From: Symbiodinium natans | Lineage: Eukaryota > Sar > Dinophyceae > Suessiales > Symbiodiniaceae | Direction: 5' to 3' | DNA: 64,000 nucleotides | Assembly (NCBI GenBank): GCA_905221605.1 | Contig: CAJNDS010000111.1 | Location: 1-64,000 of the forward strand | Shown here: one piece after another, positions 13,141-24,173 of the stretch | Position numbering within the stretch: position 1 is the stretch's first letter | Layout of the letters: each line of letters starts with the position of its first letter | Notes under the pieces: generated by a model | Seen by the model: only the letters and a program-made list of their open reading frames with translations | Told to the model about the DNA's origin: nothing | The model's database searches: none | Position numbers and translations under genes: made by a program

Positions 13141-13640
13141 ATGACCCCTATGAATTAGTGTCATTACTGGGGCCATTGATCCTACATGATGATTAGCCCC
13201 GTGACAGGACGTCCAAAATGAGGCAACAAACCCCCCGGTATATAGTTAAAAGGACCATTAAGAATATTCAAGGCGGAAACGGCCTAGCGAACGGGCAATC
13301 CGAACATCAAACGCGTATGAACAGAGAAAAGCACTACAAAGAACCCAGCATAATAGCTCGAATGTTAAATGCAGTGTTCATTCAGTTATTATTCACTCTA
13401 CTCTTTGTGTTGTTATCTTCGATATCTGGTTTTTATTTTAAGACCCGCGATTGTAGAGCTCTCGCGTCTTTATCATCCAAATGTAAGGAAAACAGCGCTA
13501 GAAAATGAGCAAAGTGAACGGAACAAACGAAAAACCGGAAAGCGTATTGTTTTTTGGTTTACATCTCATTCTACTGCATTTGTTGCAATTTCTCAGCGTT
13601 AATGGATTTTGCAAAAATACTTCTTTTCATGCATGGGACC
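13140..13640. other. A+T-rich island of distinct composition
   Basis: About 500 bp clearly richer in A and T than the surrounding DNA, with sharp compositional borders. It contains short + frames, including a hydrophobic stretch at 13,369-13,440 (FIQLLFTLLFVLLSSISGFY) that could be a single membrane helix. There is no recognisable protein and there are no obvious terminal repeats. It could be a transferred or organelle-derived fragment, or a small transposon remnant. Confidence 0.4.
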
Positions 13641-13649
13641 ATGCCCATG

Positions 13650-16600
13650 GGCTCTTTGAATGCCGCCCTTTGACGTGATTGACTGTACATATCCTGACAT
13701 CTTGCATCCACGGGGCGTCGCTGGGCGATCGTGTTTGTGTTTCCTCGTTCAGGTCAGTGTTTCGTTTGTGCAGAGCTCTGGTGGATTGGGCCTCAATGGA
13801 CAGCTGGACATGCTCGTCCTGACTCGCTGCAGTGTGACTGTGACTTGGCAGAAGTCTTGCTACCAGCACAATCAGCCCAGTCGTGGGCTGCCTGTGAGAC
13901 GCCACACCGGCATTTGTGAAAATGTAGTTGGTGGCTGGCCATGACTTGGGCAAGTGTAGGTCGTCTCGTTCCAGAGCTTCTGGTCAAAGTTCTGGAGGCA
14001 CTGCAGCGCGAACCCTTGCGAACCCTTGTCATTGTTTGGAAATCCGGTGCGCATAGGACCAACGATGAAAGATACTATGACGAGGAGGTCACCCAGGCAA
14101 GCCTGGATACCGACTCAGAAGACGATCGGCTACCACCCTTCAGCGAAAGTGTTGTGGCCACCTCCAATGACCACGCCGACAAGTGCGAGGTGCCAGAGAT
14201 TACACGCCCGGTAGCAGAGACAAGTGTTCTCCGTGGAAAAACCTCCCTGTGGAGGCACTGCACGGCCCGTGGGACTTGGACGACCTGCAAGGAGTCTGGT
14301 TCCTTTCCGAGACGAGTCCCAAGGCCGGGAGAGGGGGAGTATCTCAGTATCTCTTTTTCCCTCGACCTAAAGCCTGAGAGGGGAGTCTTCTAATTTTTTT
14401 ATGCTGGGGCAGCTTGAGGGACTCTCTCTTCATGCACGCTGTCCACAGGTCCGGCTTCAGTTTGGATCCACGATCGAGATCACATTCTTGAGCGACGGGG
14501 AAAGGCAACGATTTCGCCGACATTTGGTTTGGACCTCAGCATGAGCTGCGCATTTCCAAGCAGAAGCTTGTGACATCTTGTGACAGACTTGAGCGCTTCA
14601 GGCCAGCATCCTGGCAGAAGGCGCAGTCCCGCGACCTGGCAAAACCTCACAGGCCGAAGTGTCTGATGGGTTCGGGTAGAGTGTTGAATGCCTGGAAGCG
14701 TTCTTTCCAGGCGTGGGCAGTTGTCCCAACAGACAAGACGGACATCAAGACCATACAGAAAGAGACCGGGGTGGGCCCCTTATTGAAAGATCTTGCTTGC
14801 AAGTGTTGGCTCTGGAGTTGGACAAGTTGGACTTCTCGAGCCCAGGCCATGCCGAACTCCCGACTGGCACTGACGCATGGACAAAGAACCTGAGTGTCGA
14901 AGATCATTTCCGACCCCAGGAGTTCCCATTTCACGAAAGAAGGGTTCTCCCGTGTGCGAAATCCATTTCACTCCTCAGACTAGCCTCAGGCTTCTGGGAG
15001 AGATGTGGTGTCTCGAGATGTGTAGGGTGTTCTGTCGTGGAGCTAAACTTTGCTCCAGGATGTGCGGGAGTCTTTGGGCCGCAAAGGAGGTCGTCTTGAC
15101 GCAAGCTCAAGACCTGTTTTACATCCCGCTGTACAGCAATGTTCGCCAACATACTTGCTCTGCAGGGATTCCAAAAAAGGGACAGTGACCTAGAATGTCC
15201 CATTCGCTTCCAAGATATGCGGAGCAGCAACCACAAATTGCTTGGCAGCATGCGATCCTCGGAAACTGCGCTCCCTCTCTGGCTCCCGGGTGAAATGGTG
15301 AGGTTTTTTAAATGTTTTTTTCCTTTGGCTGCCGGGTCAGATGGGTGGGCTGCCAGAAAGGACGGGCTTCCTTCACGGGTTTTTTCTGGCTGGGAGGAGG
15401 GCTGGTCCACGGGCCAGAAGGTTCTTTTCATTATCGTTGTGGCCCCCTCTGCTCCTGTGAATCGGATGGGGTCCCGGGTTCCAGTATTTTTCCATGCACG
15501 CACCGACGAACGCTTGTGCATCCAAACCTTCCAAGCCATTACAGTCACCAGCTGATGCAAAGAAACTGCATGTTACAAGGCAGCCGTTTTTCTTTCGAAA
15601 CCGTTGGAGTGGGACCAACACCCCAACAGCTCCAGCTGTTTTTTGTTTCGCGTCTAAGTCCGGACGCGGCTCATGGGGTTTGCCTACATGCCTGTGTCAG
15701 CACTTTCTCAGCCCAACTTTCATGCCAGAGTTCTGCTGGGTGTGGTTGCTCAGGCTTCTCGCCTTTTTCTGCAGCTATTCCTTTTGATCCAGAGAGATTC
15801 ATGTAGCGTGCTGTTGAGAACATGCTATTCGTACATGAACTTTTAGGTAACACAACAACTTGGCTTTGCAAAACAGGTGTTACCTTCCGCAAACAGAAAT
15901 AGGCATTTGTCAATCTCGCCTGTGAAACGGACTAGTGCGCCATTGAGTCTGGTGACGCAATGCTGCGGCTTGCCGGTCGGCGGCATGTTACGTGGCTTGG
16001 CTTTTGGCAGTTTGGAGCTGGTTCCCATATGTTCCCATGTCTGCCACTCTGGATGCTCTCGTGAAGTGCTTGCCAGGAAGCCTCTGCCCTTGGAGTGGTT
16101 GCGGGTCTTCGGATTCAGAAGGCTCGTGCCGTATGTGCGCCAGAACAGAGATGCTCGAAAGCTCGTGCACAGGATATGACAGCGAAGAAGACGAGTCGGT
16201 TCCTGATTTGCACTGCCCTCTTGGAACTGCTTCGCCTTCGCCTATCTGCGCCGAATCGAGGTGGTGCTGTTGGAGGCTCTGGAGGCCTTTTTGGTGGAAA
16301 CTTGTAACGGTAGCTGCGTGGTGTCAAGGAAGCCTGGTTTGCAAACTGGAAGGGGTTCCAGTCTGCGAGAGCTGCCATCTCCAACACGGAATCTCAAGTC
16401 ATGCACTCCCAGGCCATTCGACACGTCGTTGCATGCTGTCGTAGACCTGCATTTACATGCCACCGAGGCGCCGCCCCATTCTATCTCGCGGAGCACCACG
16501 CGCATGTCGGCTGCTAATTCGCTGATCGCTGCTCTGTTTCAACTTGCAGTTTCTTCGTCTGCCTTCTGTTGTGCACCAAAACTGTCATCTTCTCCTCCAT

Positions 16601-19520
16601 CTGCGGGAAACTTACTGAGTTGGCACCTGAACAGCCCCAAAACTGTGCTTGCCGCATGGAGGCCCCCTGCAAGCTTAGGCCCATCATGGTTGAAACATAG
16701 AGGTTTCAAGAAAAACAACAACGCGGAATCTGGACCTCAGTATCTCCAATCTGCCTAATCTGCGCTATCTTTGGCCCGTTGGAGGCGCTGCTGGTCTTTT
16801 CCTCATTGCACCGGGCTCAGAAGATCTCAGCAGCCTCTCCAGCAAAGCCAATCCACAGACATGTCCTTAGCACCCAGGGCGCCACTGTCTTCGCCGGCAT
16901 AACCCTGGCAGCCAAAGCGTCCTCTGGTTCCAGGTGTGAACATCCAACTGCCGGCTTCAACAGTTCGGCGTGTCTGCATGTCTTGGAAAGACACAACAGA
17001 TTGTGCCATGTTGTGTCCCAGCCTGCAGGTCCGGCGATGCGAAGCCAGCTGGTATGACAGCCGCTCCCCGAGACACCTGAGACAGGTCTTGACAAAAGCT
17101 TGACGGACAGTCTGCACATGCCTGCACTGTGCAAGGCAGAAGAGTTGCTGAGAAGTTCGGCCATCATGTCTACCGCCTCATCCAGCCTCACTGAGCTGTT
17201 GGAGCTTCAGGCAGAGGGTCCAAGCGCTTGTGTGCGAATATCTGCGATCTCCTTTCAAGACTTTCGCTTCCATCCCGGAGCCTGGCTATGGAAAGGCTCC
17301 GCGCGCGAGTCTTTTCTGGCCATCAAGAGAGGCGCCCTTGGTTCAGTATGGCTGAAGGAACGGAATGCAGCAACTGACTACGTAGTCAAGGTCGTGCCGC
17401 CTGCAAATATAGGCTATTTTGGCTGTTTCCGGTGGCTAGATTATTGCTGCTTCGGATCCCTATTTAGCTGAACAAGCATTGGAGGGAACTTGCTGTATAA
17501 GGTCGGCGAAAGGTTGGCGAAAAGGTGCCACAAAAGGCTTACCTATGCATGCATATGTCTGTGAATCTTCTGACCCTTTGCAGTGTAGTTGATTTTTACT
17601 TGCAGCATGTCAGCGGGTTGTGCGGGAAGGATTAACTTCGCTTGGTCTTTGGTTTTGATGAAGATGAGTGGCACCAAGTTTGCTACGCAATCCCTGCCGC
17701 TTGCATACCCACGATTGCGAGCAATGTCTGAAAATGTCCCCCGGCATGCAGGTGAACGCGTCGCGACCTGCCGAGCGATTGGTGTGGTCCTCGGTGTCTC
17801 TTTCAACGTATGGTCACTTGCGGACATGTCGTTTAGGCTGCAGCAGTCCGGAGCACGTTTCAAAACATCAGCGATGTCCTCAGCCTGTCGGCCTGCTGCT
17901 GGTTGCGATAGGGATTGTCCGTGACTGCTCTGCAGCGACCAGGCTCTGCCATGCAACGCCAGCAGCACTTGTCGCAGGAGCCAAAATAAGTCATGCCAAG
18001 CTAGCGAAGAGAAGCCCACGGCAGGTCAACAAGTGGTGTTTGTCAGTTCTTAGGCTTACGGTTCTTGCACACGTGGTTCGAGATTTTGTGCTTGGTTGCC
18101 CTCCTTCTTAATGTTGCCCCCAAACAGTTCCCGCCTGACAGGAACTGCGTTCCTTTTCCCTCACGCAGGGCCAGCTTCAAGCTTTTCTGAGCAAGGACCT
18201 TGGCGCTTGACAGACCTGGTGGGCAGGAAGATGCACAAAGACACACAAGATTCTAGCAGACATCTGGGCGCCGCATGTGCCGTGAGGCATCCTAGAACAT
18301 CTTGCCGACCCGCGAGTCCAGGATCTAGGCCAGGCGTGACGAGCAGCTGCTCAAGTGGCCGTTTCGTTTAAATTCAAAAACCGATTTGCCTTAAATTCTG
18401 CTGTCCGAGACAACGTGCGTGAATGAATGCCAATGCGTCGGGAGTGGTACCATTGATACCTCGCCCCGGCCTGCGGGAATCGCTTTGCAGGTGTCTGTGT
18501 GGCGAATGCATTGCAGCAGTACTTCAGTGAAGGGAAGGGTGCCGGCGAAGAGGCTTGAGTAACTTGATGAAACTTGCTTGTCAGGCTGAGCTTTCAGCGG
18601 CCTTTCTTGTCCCTTGCCCTTCCGGTGCCACGCAGGACATCAAGCTGCACTTGATTCGCGCCATTCAGCCGCGCATCGTGGAAATTCGAGAGCTGTGGCA
18701 TGAGGCACAACCACACAGGCTGTATGACTGCGACGCTAAGACGCTGGACGGATCCTTTGCCTCGAGGTGAAATTGGGAGCCTTGCATGGGCCTGGCTTGG
18801 GTTGGGGTGTCGCAGATCTCAGCATATCTCAGCTTTCACAATCAGCCAATCAGCACATATTCCCATGTCATATTCTGTTTTGGCTGAGGTGGCAGTGAAC
18901 CCCTCCAACCTGTTCGTGCTGCAGTCGTTCAGCCAGTCGACGTGCGCTCGGTGCTGCACTTTACACCTCTTCGCACCTGTTGTGGGACCTGTTGGAAGCT
19001 TTGGTACCGAAAGCAGAGCCAGGCTTGGGTTTCTTGCTTTAAGCAGGTGGGGCCGACAAAGTCTGGAAACCCGTGAGCCGTCGATTCTATCATGGGGTGA
19101 GGAAAGGGAGGGGGCCTCTGGTGTGGTGGGTCAGGAGGCTTCCTATCAGATCAGCCGCATGCAGCCGCATAGTCATGCTTCGCGTCCGGGCTTTCGGTTG
19201 CGAAAGGTACATCTCACCCCCACAGAAGGAGCGATCCCAAGCCTTTTGGGCCGCATGCTTAGTCTGCCGATCTGGTGTGAATGAGAATGGCGAGAGATTT
19301 TGTAGTTATGTGCGTGAATTTTCGACTAATGGACTTTCGGATTCTTGTTCCTGACGTGAGCTCCTCAAGCCCTGAGATGGCTGCCGCGACTTTTGAACAA
19401 GCGCGGGTACTTTTACTCCATCTGGAGGCGACTCTGTCCGATGTCCACAGTGTCCGATGTCCGCATGTTCAACTGCAGAAGACGCTCTGTTAAGTGTTTC
19501 CAATGCCAGGACAGTTTGAA
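13650..19520. other. Intergenic or intronic stretch with scattered unassigned exons
   Basis: Exon-like pieces that I cannot assign include about 13,960-14,240 (acidic, many Glu/Asp), 14,790-14,935, 17,100-17,420 and 18,640-18,765 (contains DIKLHLIRAIQPRIVEIREL, preceded by GCAG and therefore a good exon candidate). The stretch near 17,330 (AIKRGALGSVWL) superficially recalls a kinase glycine loop but lacks supporting motifs. No repeat of note occurs before the GA tract at 19,525. Confidence 0.4.

Positions 19521-19524
<4 letters not shown>

Positions 19525-19552
<28 letters not shown>
19525..19552. repeat. (GA)n tract at the left border of the retroelement
   Basis: A pure GA run that stops exactly where the spliced-leader relic begins. 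A second GA-rich tract lies at the right side of the element (30,578-30,637). The pair is consistent with insertion into a GA microsatellite. Confidence 0.93.
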
Positions 19553-19555
<3 letters not shown>

Positions 19556-19585
19556 CCATTTTGGCTCAAGCCATTTTGGCTCAAG
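19552..19585 (+). other. Tandem dinoflagellate spliced-leader (DinoSL) relic
   Basis: Positions 19,552-19,570 read GTAGCCATTTTGGCTCAAG, which equals nucleotides 4-22 of the 22-nt dinoflagellate spliced leader. Directly after it, 19,571-19,585 reads CCATTTTGGCTCAAG, equal to nucleotides 8-22. The second copy starts just after the internal GTAG of the leader, the place where a relic leader can act as a new 3' splice acceptor. This is the known signature of an mRNA that was trans-spliced, reverse transcribed and reinserted, and then went through the cycle again. It marks the 5' end of the retroelement that follows. Confidence 0.96.
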
Positions 19586-19985
19586 GAGCGGTTCGAGCCT
19601 CCACCCCCTGTGTCCCGGGAGGACAACCAAAGAAAGAATCCCGAAAGGCGAGCGCTCCTAACCCCCAAAGCTCGCTCCTTGCCGCCATAGGGTGAGGGAG
19701 TCCCACATTCCAGTGATCGGGTGTCCTACGCGCGATCGAGCAGAAGGCTGCCGCCGGCGAGTTCGGAAAGTACGGAGCCCATCGGCAACCGCGGCTGCTT
19801 TCGGCGAGCGGGGGACACTGACTCCAACTACCACACTGTGATCGGCGAACCTACACGCCTTGTACCACCGAGAAGCGATTCACCGCTTGCCCTTCCCCGC
19901 CAGGGAGTTCCTCACCTACCAGTTTGAGCTTTTGGCAGGGAGCCCAAGAAGGAGAACCACCTGGAACGGCGAGAGATTCGGGACC
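19586..19985 (+). other. 5' untranslated leader of the retroelement
   Basis: About 400 nt between the spliced-leader relic and the ORF1 ATG. GGTTCGAGCC at 19,590-19,599 resembles an RNA polymerase III B box, but no A box or tRNA fold accompanies it. The ORF1 frame is open from 19,842, so an upstream non-ATG start cannot be excluded. Confidence 0.55.
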
Positions 19986-20999
19986 ATGGACACAGCCACT
20001 ACACCGAAGAGAAAACTCGGGGGAGACGCGGGAGAGCTCACCATAGACGCCATCCGGGAAGTTATCAAAGGTGAGCTCAGAGATGACAGAAGAGACTTCA
20101 AATCTGAGTTCATGGGCGAAGTAAAGGCGGAAATCCACCACACCATCGAAAGGGTGGAACAAGTGGAGTCCAGCGTCACCGCCCAACTGTCTGACACGCT
20201 CAAGCTGCTGCACAATCTCACCGAGAAGTACTCCACCCATGACGAATCACTGAAAAGGTTGGGAGATGCACAGGTCCGACAAGAAGCGAGCCTACAATCC
20301 ATTGCCAACGACAACGCAGCCCTGAACACCCGTATCGCCCTGCTGGAAGGCAAGTTTGGGAGGTGGCAAGAAACTGCGAGCCGAGGGAGTGTTTCCTCCT
20401 CCACCAACCTCTCCACAGACAGCTCCGACATAGGGAGAAAACCTGCCCTTATCCTGGGAGGATGGCCTGAAGACACCCCTGCAGCGGAGACGTTGGAGAA
20501 AGCACAACAGGCGGCGGCCACCTTGCAATTAGAGGTGAACATGAGGGACGCCTTCGTACCCGGAGTAAGACGGGGATATGCCATCATCCCGCTTCCACAA
20601 GAACCACATGACCAAAACGTTCGTGAACAAGTTCGTCGAGCATTGAAGAAGGTCCGAGATGCACACGTCACCCTGGGGGAGAGGCCCGATGGAACACCCC
20701 AACGCATGTGGATGGCGATGTCACAAAGCCCCACCCGCCGGGCGAAAGCACGCCTGGCCGGAAGAGTGAAACGCCTTGCGCTTGAACTGGGAGCCAGCTT
20801 CACGAGCGTAGAGGCCGAGTTCGCCACGGGGACTATCTGGATCCAGGGGCATCGAGTTTGCTCCACCTCCACACAACCTAAGCCAGGCACCACACCTGCA
20901 GGACTTGGGTGGATTGACATCCCCGCCATCTCGCGCCTGGTCAACAAAGAAGAGAAAGAAGTGGAGGAGCACTGGGGCAGCATCAGACGAGAGCTTTGA
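19986..20999 (+). CDS. Retroelement ORF1, coiled-coil RNA-binding-type protein
   Basis: This 337-residue protein probably coats the element RNA as a ribonucleoprotein, the usual role of LINE ORF1. The start chosen is ATG at 19,986 (GGGACCATGG, good context, followed by MDTATTPKRK with a basic patch). Residues about 20-130 form a long heptad-rich helix (DAIREVIKGELRD through ALNTRIALLEGKF), expected to oligomerise. Residues about 155-270 begin with PALILGGWPED and resemble the RRM-like fold seen in many ORF1 proteins; the tail is basic then acidic (EEKEVEEHW). It ends at TGA 20,997-20,999. The same frame continues directly into ORF2, so a readthrough fusion is possible. A long antisense frame over the same bases is a shadow. 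Confidence 0.85.
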   Translation: MDTATTPKRKLGGDAGELTIDAIREVIKGELRDDRRDFKSEFMGEVKAEIHHTIERVEQVESSVTAQLSDTLKLLHNLTEKYSTHDESLKRLGDAQVRQEASLQSIANDNAALNTRIALLEGKFGRWQETASRGSVSSSTNLSTDSSDIGRKPALILGGWPEDTPAAETLEKAQQAAATLQLEVNMRDAFVPGVRRGYAIIPLPQEPHDQNVREQVRRALKKVRDAHVTLGERPDGTPQRMWMAMSQSPTRRAKARLAGRVKRLALELGASFTSVEAEFATGTIWIQGHRVCSTSTQPKPGTTPAGLGWIDIPAISRLVNKEEKEVEEHWGSIRREL

Positions 21000-23945
21000 C
21001 AGCCCGCGAAGAGTCTCACATCTCACCACAAATCCACCCGTCCCGACTTCAAAGTCATAAGTTGGAATGTGGGAGGCCTAACGCCGCAACAGGTTCTGGA
21101 CCTCACCACCACGATCACCGAGATCGAATCTCTAAGAGATACTCGCATCTTGATGATACAGGAAGTGATTTGTGAAGCTGGAATTCATATGGAAGAAAAA
21201 CCGCCTTGGGTCGTCCTTTATGGGAAGTGCATGAACGAATGGAGAGGCACAGCCATAGTTTACAAGCAGTCGCTCGGACCGCATCACCACACACAAGTCC
21301 ATACTGCCGGTATCACCACAACCTTGTACCTAGGCGAGAACGGACAATCGATGCTAGGAATCATCTCTGGCCACATCCCCTGGAATGCCACCATCACGCT
21401 CACCGAGGAGATCCTCGCTAACTGGGAAGGAAGCCATGCATGTCGGAATCACTCTTGCGTACTAGGCCTCGACGCCAATGAGTCGTTCAAGGAAGGGGAC
21501 ACTGGTTTTTTAGCGCGGAGCGGAAGAGGCAATGCCATCCTGGACTGGGCGACACAGCAAAAGTTTAGATGGCCACCACAACACACGACTGAGCCCTCGC
21601 ACTACCCCTACAACCACGACATGGCCCCCCGACGCCTCGACTACCTGGCCACGAAAGGTGGGTACATGTCTGAAGCGCACGTCGGTGAGCTTCGTGATAT
21701 CGCCAGATCAGACCACGAGCCCATTATAGCGAACATCCCCTCCTTCAAGCGCAAGACTCGCATCCACAAATCATGGGGGGCCCGCACCCTACGAGATCCA
21801 GATCAGATTTTGGCAGCCGAGGCGGAGGCACCTCAAGGTCACACTCTCCACGAACGCATCAAGAACATCTCCCAAGCCATCACCATGCCCCTGCCCCCCA
21901 CGGCCTCGTTCCAAGAAAGTGCAGCGCTCAAAGATCTGCGTGCCAAAGCGCATGGCACCCCTCCAGGAGCAGGCCGGAAACAGGCATGGAAAGAGGTCCA
22001 GAAAGTTCACAAAATGGAGCACAGACAATGGGAGAAGAACCTCATCGAAGCCGCCAGCAAGATGGACTGGAAGGCCATGCGAGCCATCGACCACCTCAAC
22101 AAACCACGCAATTGGGAGTTCCATCTTCTGGACTCACCGAACTGGCAACAAGACCTACGAGACCACTTCGCCAGCATCTTCCACAAATCCCCTTCGAGCC
22201 AACCAGACCTTCAACTTGCAGCTATTCGCCACAAAATCCGCTCACGTTGCAAAGTCACCCCGTGGAGACCCTTTGAGATCGCAGAGATGCAAGAAGTCAC
22301 GTTAAAGTGGGAACCTCGCAAAGCCACCGGGCCAGATGGCATCTCGCATGAGGCCATCCGTCACCTGCTCACACATCCGACTTGGTCTGTCACACTCAAG
22401 GACCTCTTGGACGACGCCCTCTACATGGGGAAATTTCCCTCCAACATTGCAGACGGCATCACAGTCCTATTACCAAAGAAACTCCAGCCGGAGGAGTGGA
22501 GTGACACACGTCCAATCACCCTCAGCAGCACGCTCCTCAAATGGGCAGCACAGCTTCTCCTCCTACGGGGAGGGAGCTATCTCACCCGCAACCCATGCCA
22601 GTTTGCAGCCCCCCATCGACAGTCCACCGAACTGATATATGTCTTACGAAGGGTGGTCAGGATGTCAAAGGACTGGGGCGAGACCACCTTCATCGTCAAG
22701 TTGGACATCCAAAAGGCATTTGACTCGGTCTCCCAACCCGCGATGGCCGACATAGTCTACCGGAAGATCGCCGTAGAAGCCCAACTCCCCTGGGAAGCCA
22801 ACTTGTGGATTGACATCATCCAAGCCCGCGAACTGCACATTGCAGTGGGTGACGCCATCACCATCGTGGCCCAATCCAATGGAGTGCGCCAGGGCTCTCC
22901 GGACTCACCGGTGTTGTTCGCCGACCTCGTAGGGGAGGTCCTTGAGGACACGCTACAGGAAGCCGGGCCCCCGCCTCAGACGCCACCCTCACCGATGCAA
23001 GGCGCAGGCTTCATGGATGACACATACCTTTGGAGCAATTCACAAGCCCACCCGCAACGACTTCTCACCATCCTCGACGGCAAACTTCGACTCAGAGGCC
23101 TCCACATCCACCCAAAGAAGACAGGGATTATAGCCAGCCATCCGGAGGGCACAGGCACACCTTTCCGAATTGGCGGGGAGACAGTACTGGCCAAAGACCC
23201 ATCTCACATCCTCAACGCCCTCGGCTCCCCCCTCGCTTTTGACAACGGCACGACGGCCTTGGCAGCAGAGATGCACAACAGGGCCAGGAAAACATTCCAC
23301 CTCCGCAAGAAGGTGTTGTGCGCAGACACCCCCATTTGCCCACGCCTCATCCTCCACAACACCTACGTGCGAAGTTCAGCCCTCTGGGCATGTGGGACAT
23401 GGCCCCCACAAGAATGCTTGTTGAAACAAGCCAACTCGCTCCAACTCACCCAAATACGCAACATGCTTGGCAAAAAGCGCCTAGCGGGGGAAACTTGGAC
23501 AGACTGGAACACCAGGAGTCTTCGCGCAGCTAGAACAACCCTCCACAAAGAAGGAATCACCCGGTGGTCCACTTTCATCTTGAGGCAAATATGGGGGCTC
23601 AATGGTCACATAGCACGCGGCCCGGTGTGCCTTCAAGACATGCTTCGGTGGAAGGGCATCAGCTGGTGGAGACAAGAGCAGCAACAGAAACACGGAGCTC
23701 GGCGTGCCCGCCGTTTCAACCCGCACCTCGACATTGAAAGGCACCTAGTGGCGGTGGCAGGTCTCGAATGGATCTCAGCGGCCCACAACCGCACCCTATG
23801 GGAGAGCATGAGCCACACCTTCATTGCGAGACACGACCCACCATGGACGACGGGAAGACAAACAGCCATCCACAACCTTGCGACCAATCGAACACCCGTC
23901 GCACCTCCCGTGCACGCAATCCAGGATAGGAGAGACAGCAGATGA
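21000..23945 (+). CDS. Retroelement ORF2, endonuclease plus reverse transcriptase
   Basis: The enzyme nicks target DNA and reverse transcribes the element RNA at the nick. Counting from the codon after the ORF1 stop, residues 17-28 (FKVISWNVGGLT) are the first motif of the exonuclease-endonuclease-phosphatase domain. GLDANES near residue 157 and SDHEP at 237-241 are its catalytic Asp/Asn and Asp-His motifs. The reverse transcriptase follows: ATGPDGISHEAI near 442, LDIQKAFDS at 568-576 (catalytic Asp), NGVRQGSPDSPVLF near 627, and FMDDTYLW at 671-678 (the DD box). The C-terminal part has the Trp/His-rich thumb-like region of LINEs. No RNase H or zinc knuckle is evident. The first ATG (21,153) lies after the first catalytic motif, so a normal start would remove it. 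The frame ends at TGA 23,943-23,945. Confidence 0.95.
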   Translation, partial: QPAKSLTSHHKSTRPDFKVISWNVGGLTPQQVLDLTTTITEIESLRDTRILMIQEVICEAGIHMEEKPPWVVLYGKCMNEWRGTAIVYKQSLGPHHHTQVHTAGITTTLYLGENGQSMLGIISGHIPWNATITLTEEILANWEGSHACRNHSCVLGLDANESFKEGDTGFLARSGRGNAILDWATQQKFRWPPQHTTEPSHYPYNHDMAPRRLDYLATKGGYMSEAHVGELRDIARSDHEPIIANIPSFKRKTRIHKSWGARTLRDPDQILAAEAEAPQGHTLHERIKNISQAITMPLPPTASFQESAALKDLRAKAHGTPPGAGRKQAWKEVQKVHKMEHRQWEKNLIEAASKMDWKAMRAIDHLNKPRNWEFHLLDSPNWQQDLRDHFASIFHKSPSSQPDLQLAAIRHKIRSRCKVTPWRPFEIAEMQEVTLKWEPRKATGPDGISHEAIRHLLTHPTWSVTLKDLLDDALYMGKFPSNIADGITVLLPKKLQPEEWSDTRPITLSSTLLKWAAQLLLLRGGSYLTRNPCQFAAPHRQSTELIYVLRRVVRMSKDWGETTFIVKLDIQKAFDSVSQPAMADIVYRKIAVEAQLPWEANLWIDIIQARELHIAVGDAITIVAQSNGVRQGSPDSPVLFADLVGEVLEDTLQEAGPPPQTPPSPMQGAGFMDDTYLWSNSQAHPQRLLTILDGKLRLRGLHIHPKKTGIIASHPEGTGTPFRIGGETVLAKDPSHILNALGSPLAFDNGTTALAAEMHNRARKTFHLRKKVLCADTPICPRLILHNTYVRSSALWACGTWPPQECLLKQANSLQLTQIRNMLGKKRLAGETWTDWNTRSLRAARTTLHKEGITRWSTFILRQIWGLNGHIARGPVCLQDMLRWKGISWWRQEQQQKHGARRARRFNPHLDIERHLVAVAGLEWISAAHNRTLWESMSHTFIARHDPPWTTGRQTAIHNLATNRTPVAPPVHAIQDRRDSR

Positions 23946-24173
23946 CTTCGGGGAACACCAGACCACCCGATAGGAAACCTGTCCCCCACCCTCTCGCAGT
24001 GCGCCAGGCGACAGCCTCCAGGACCCTACCCTCCCGCACCCTCACGTCCCATGCATGCCCCACCTCCACCCCCGCAGCTCGACATTTGATGGTGCCGCCA
24101 CCGCAGCCGCTTTCTCTGGCTCTTGCGCCACAGACCTTGCACCGACGAGCTAGAGTCGCCGCTTCTCGAGTCC

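Noticed and set aside
14931-15560. Minus-strand frame of 209 codons
   Set aside because: No motif, no splice-compatible partners and no consistent codon bias; likely chance.
17290-17420. Possible protein kinase glycine loop and VAIK-like Lys
   Set aside because: GALGSVWL with a downstream VVKVV is suggestive, but no catalytic loop or DFG motif is found nearby in any frame.
19916-21019. Minus-strand frame of 367 codons
   Set aside because: Exactly antisense to ORF1, without domains; a mirror of codon bias in ORF1.
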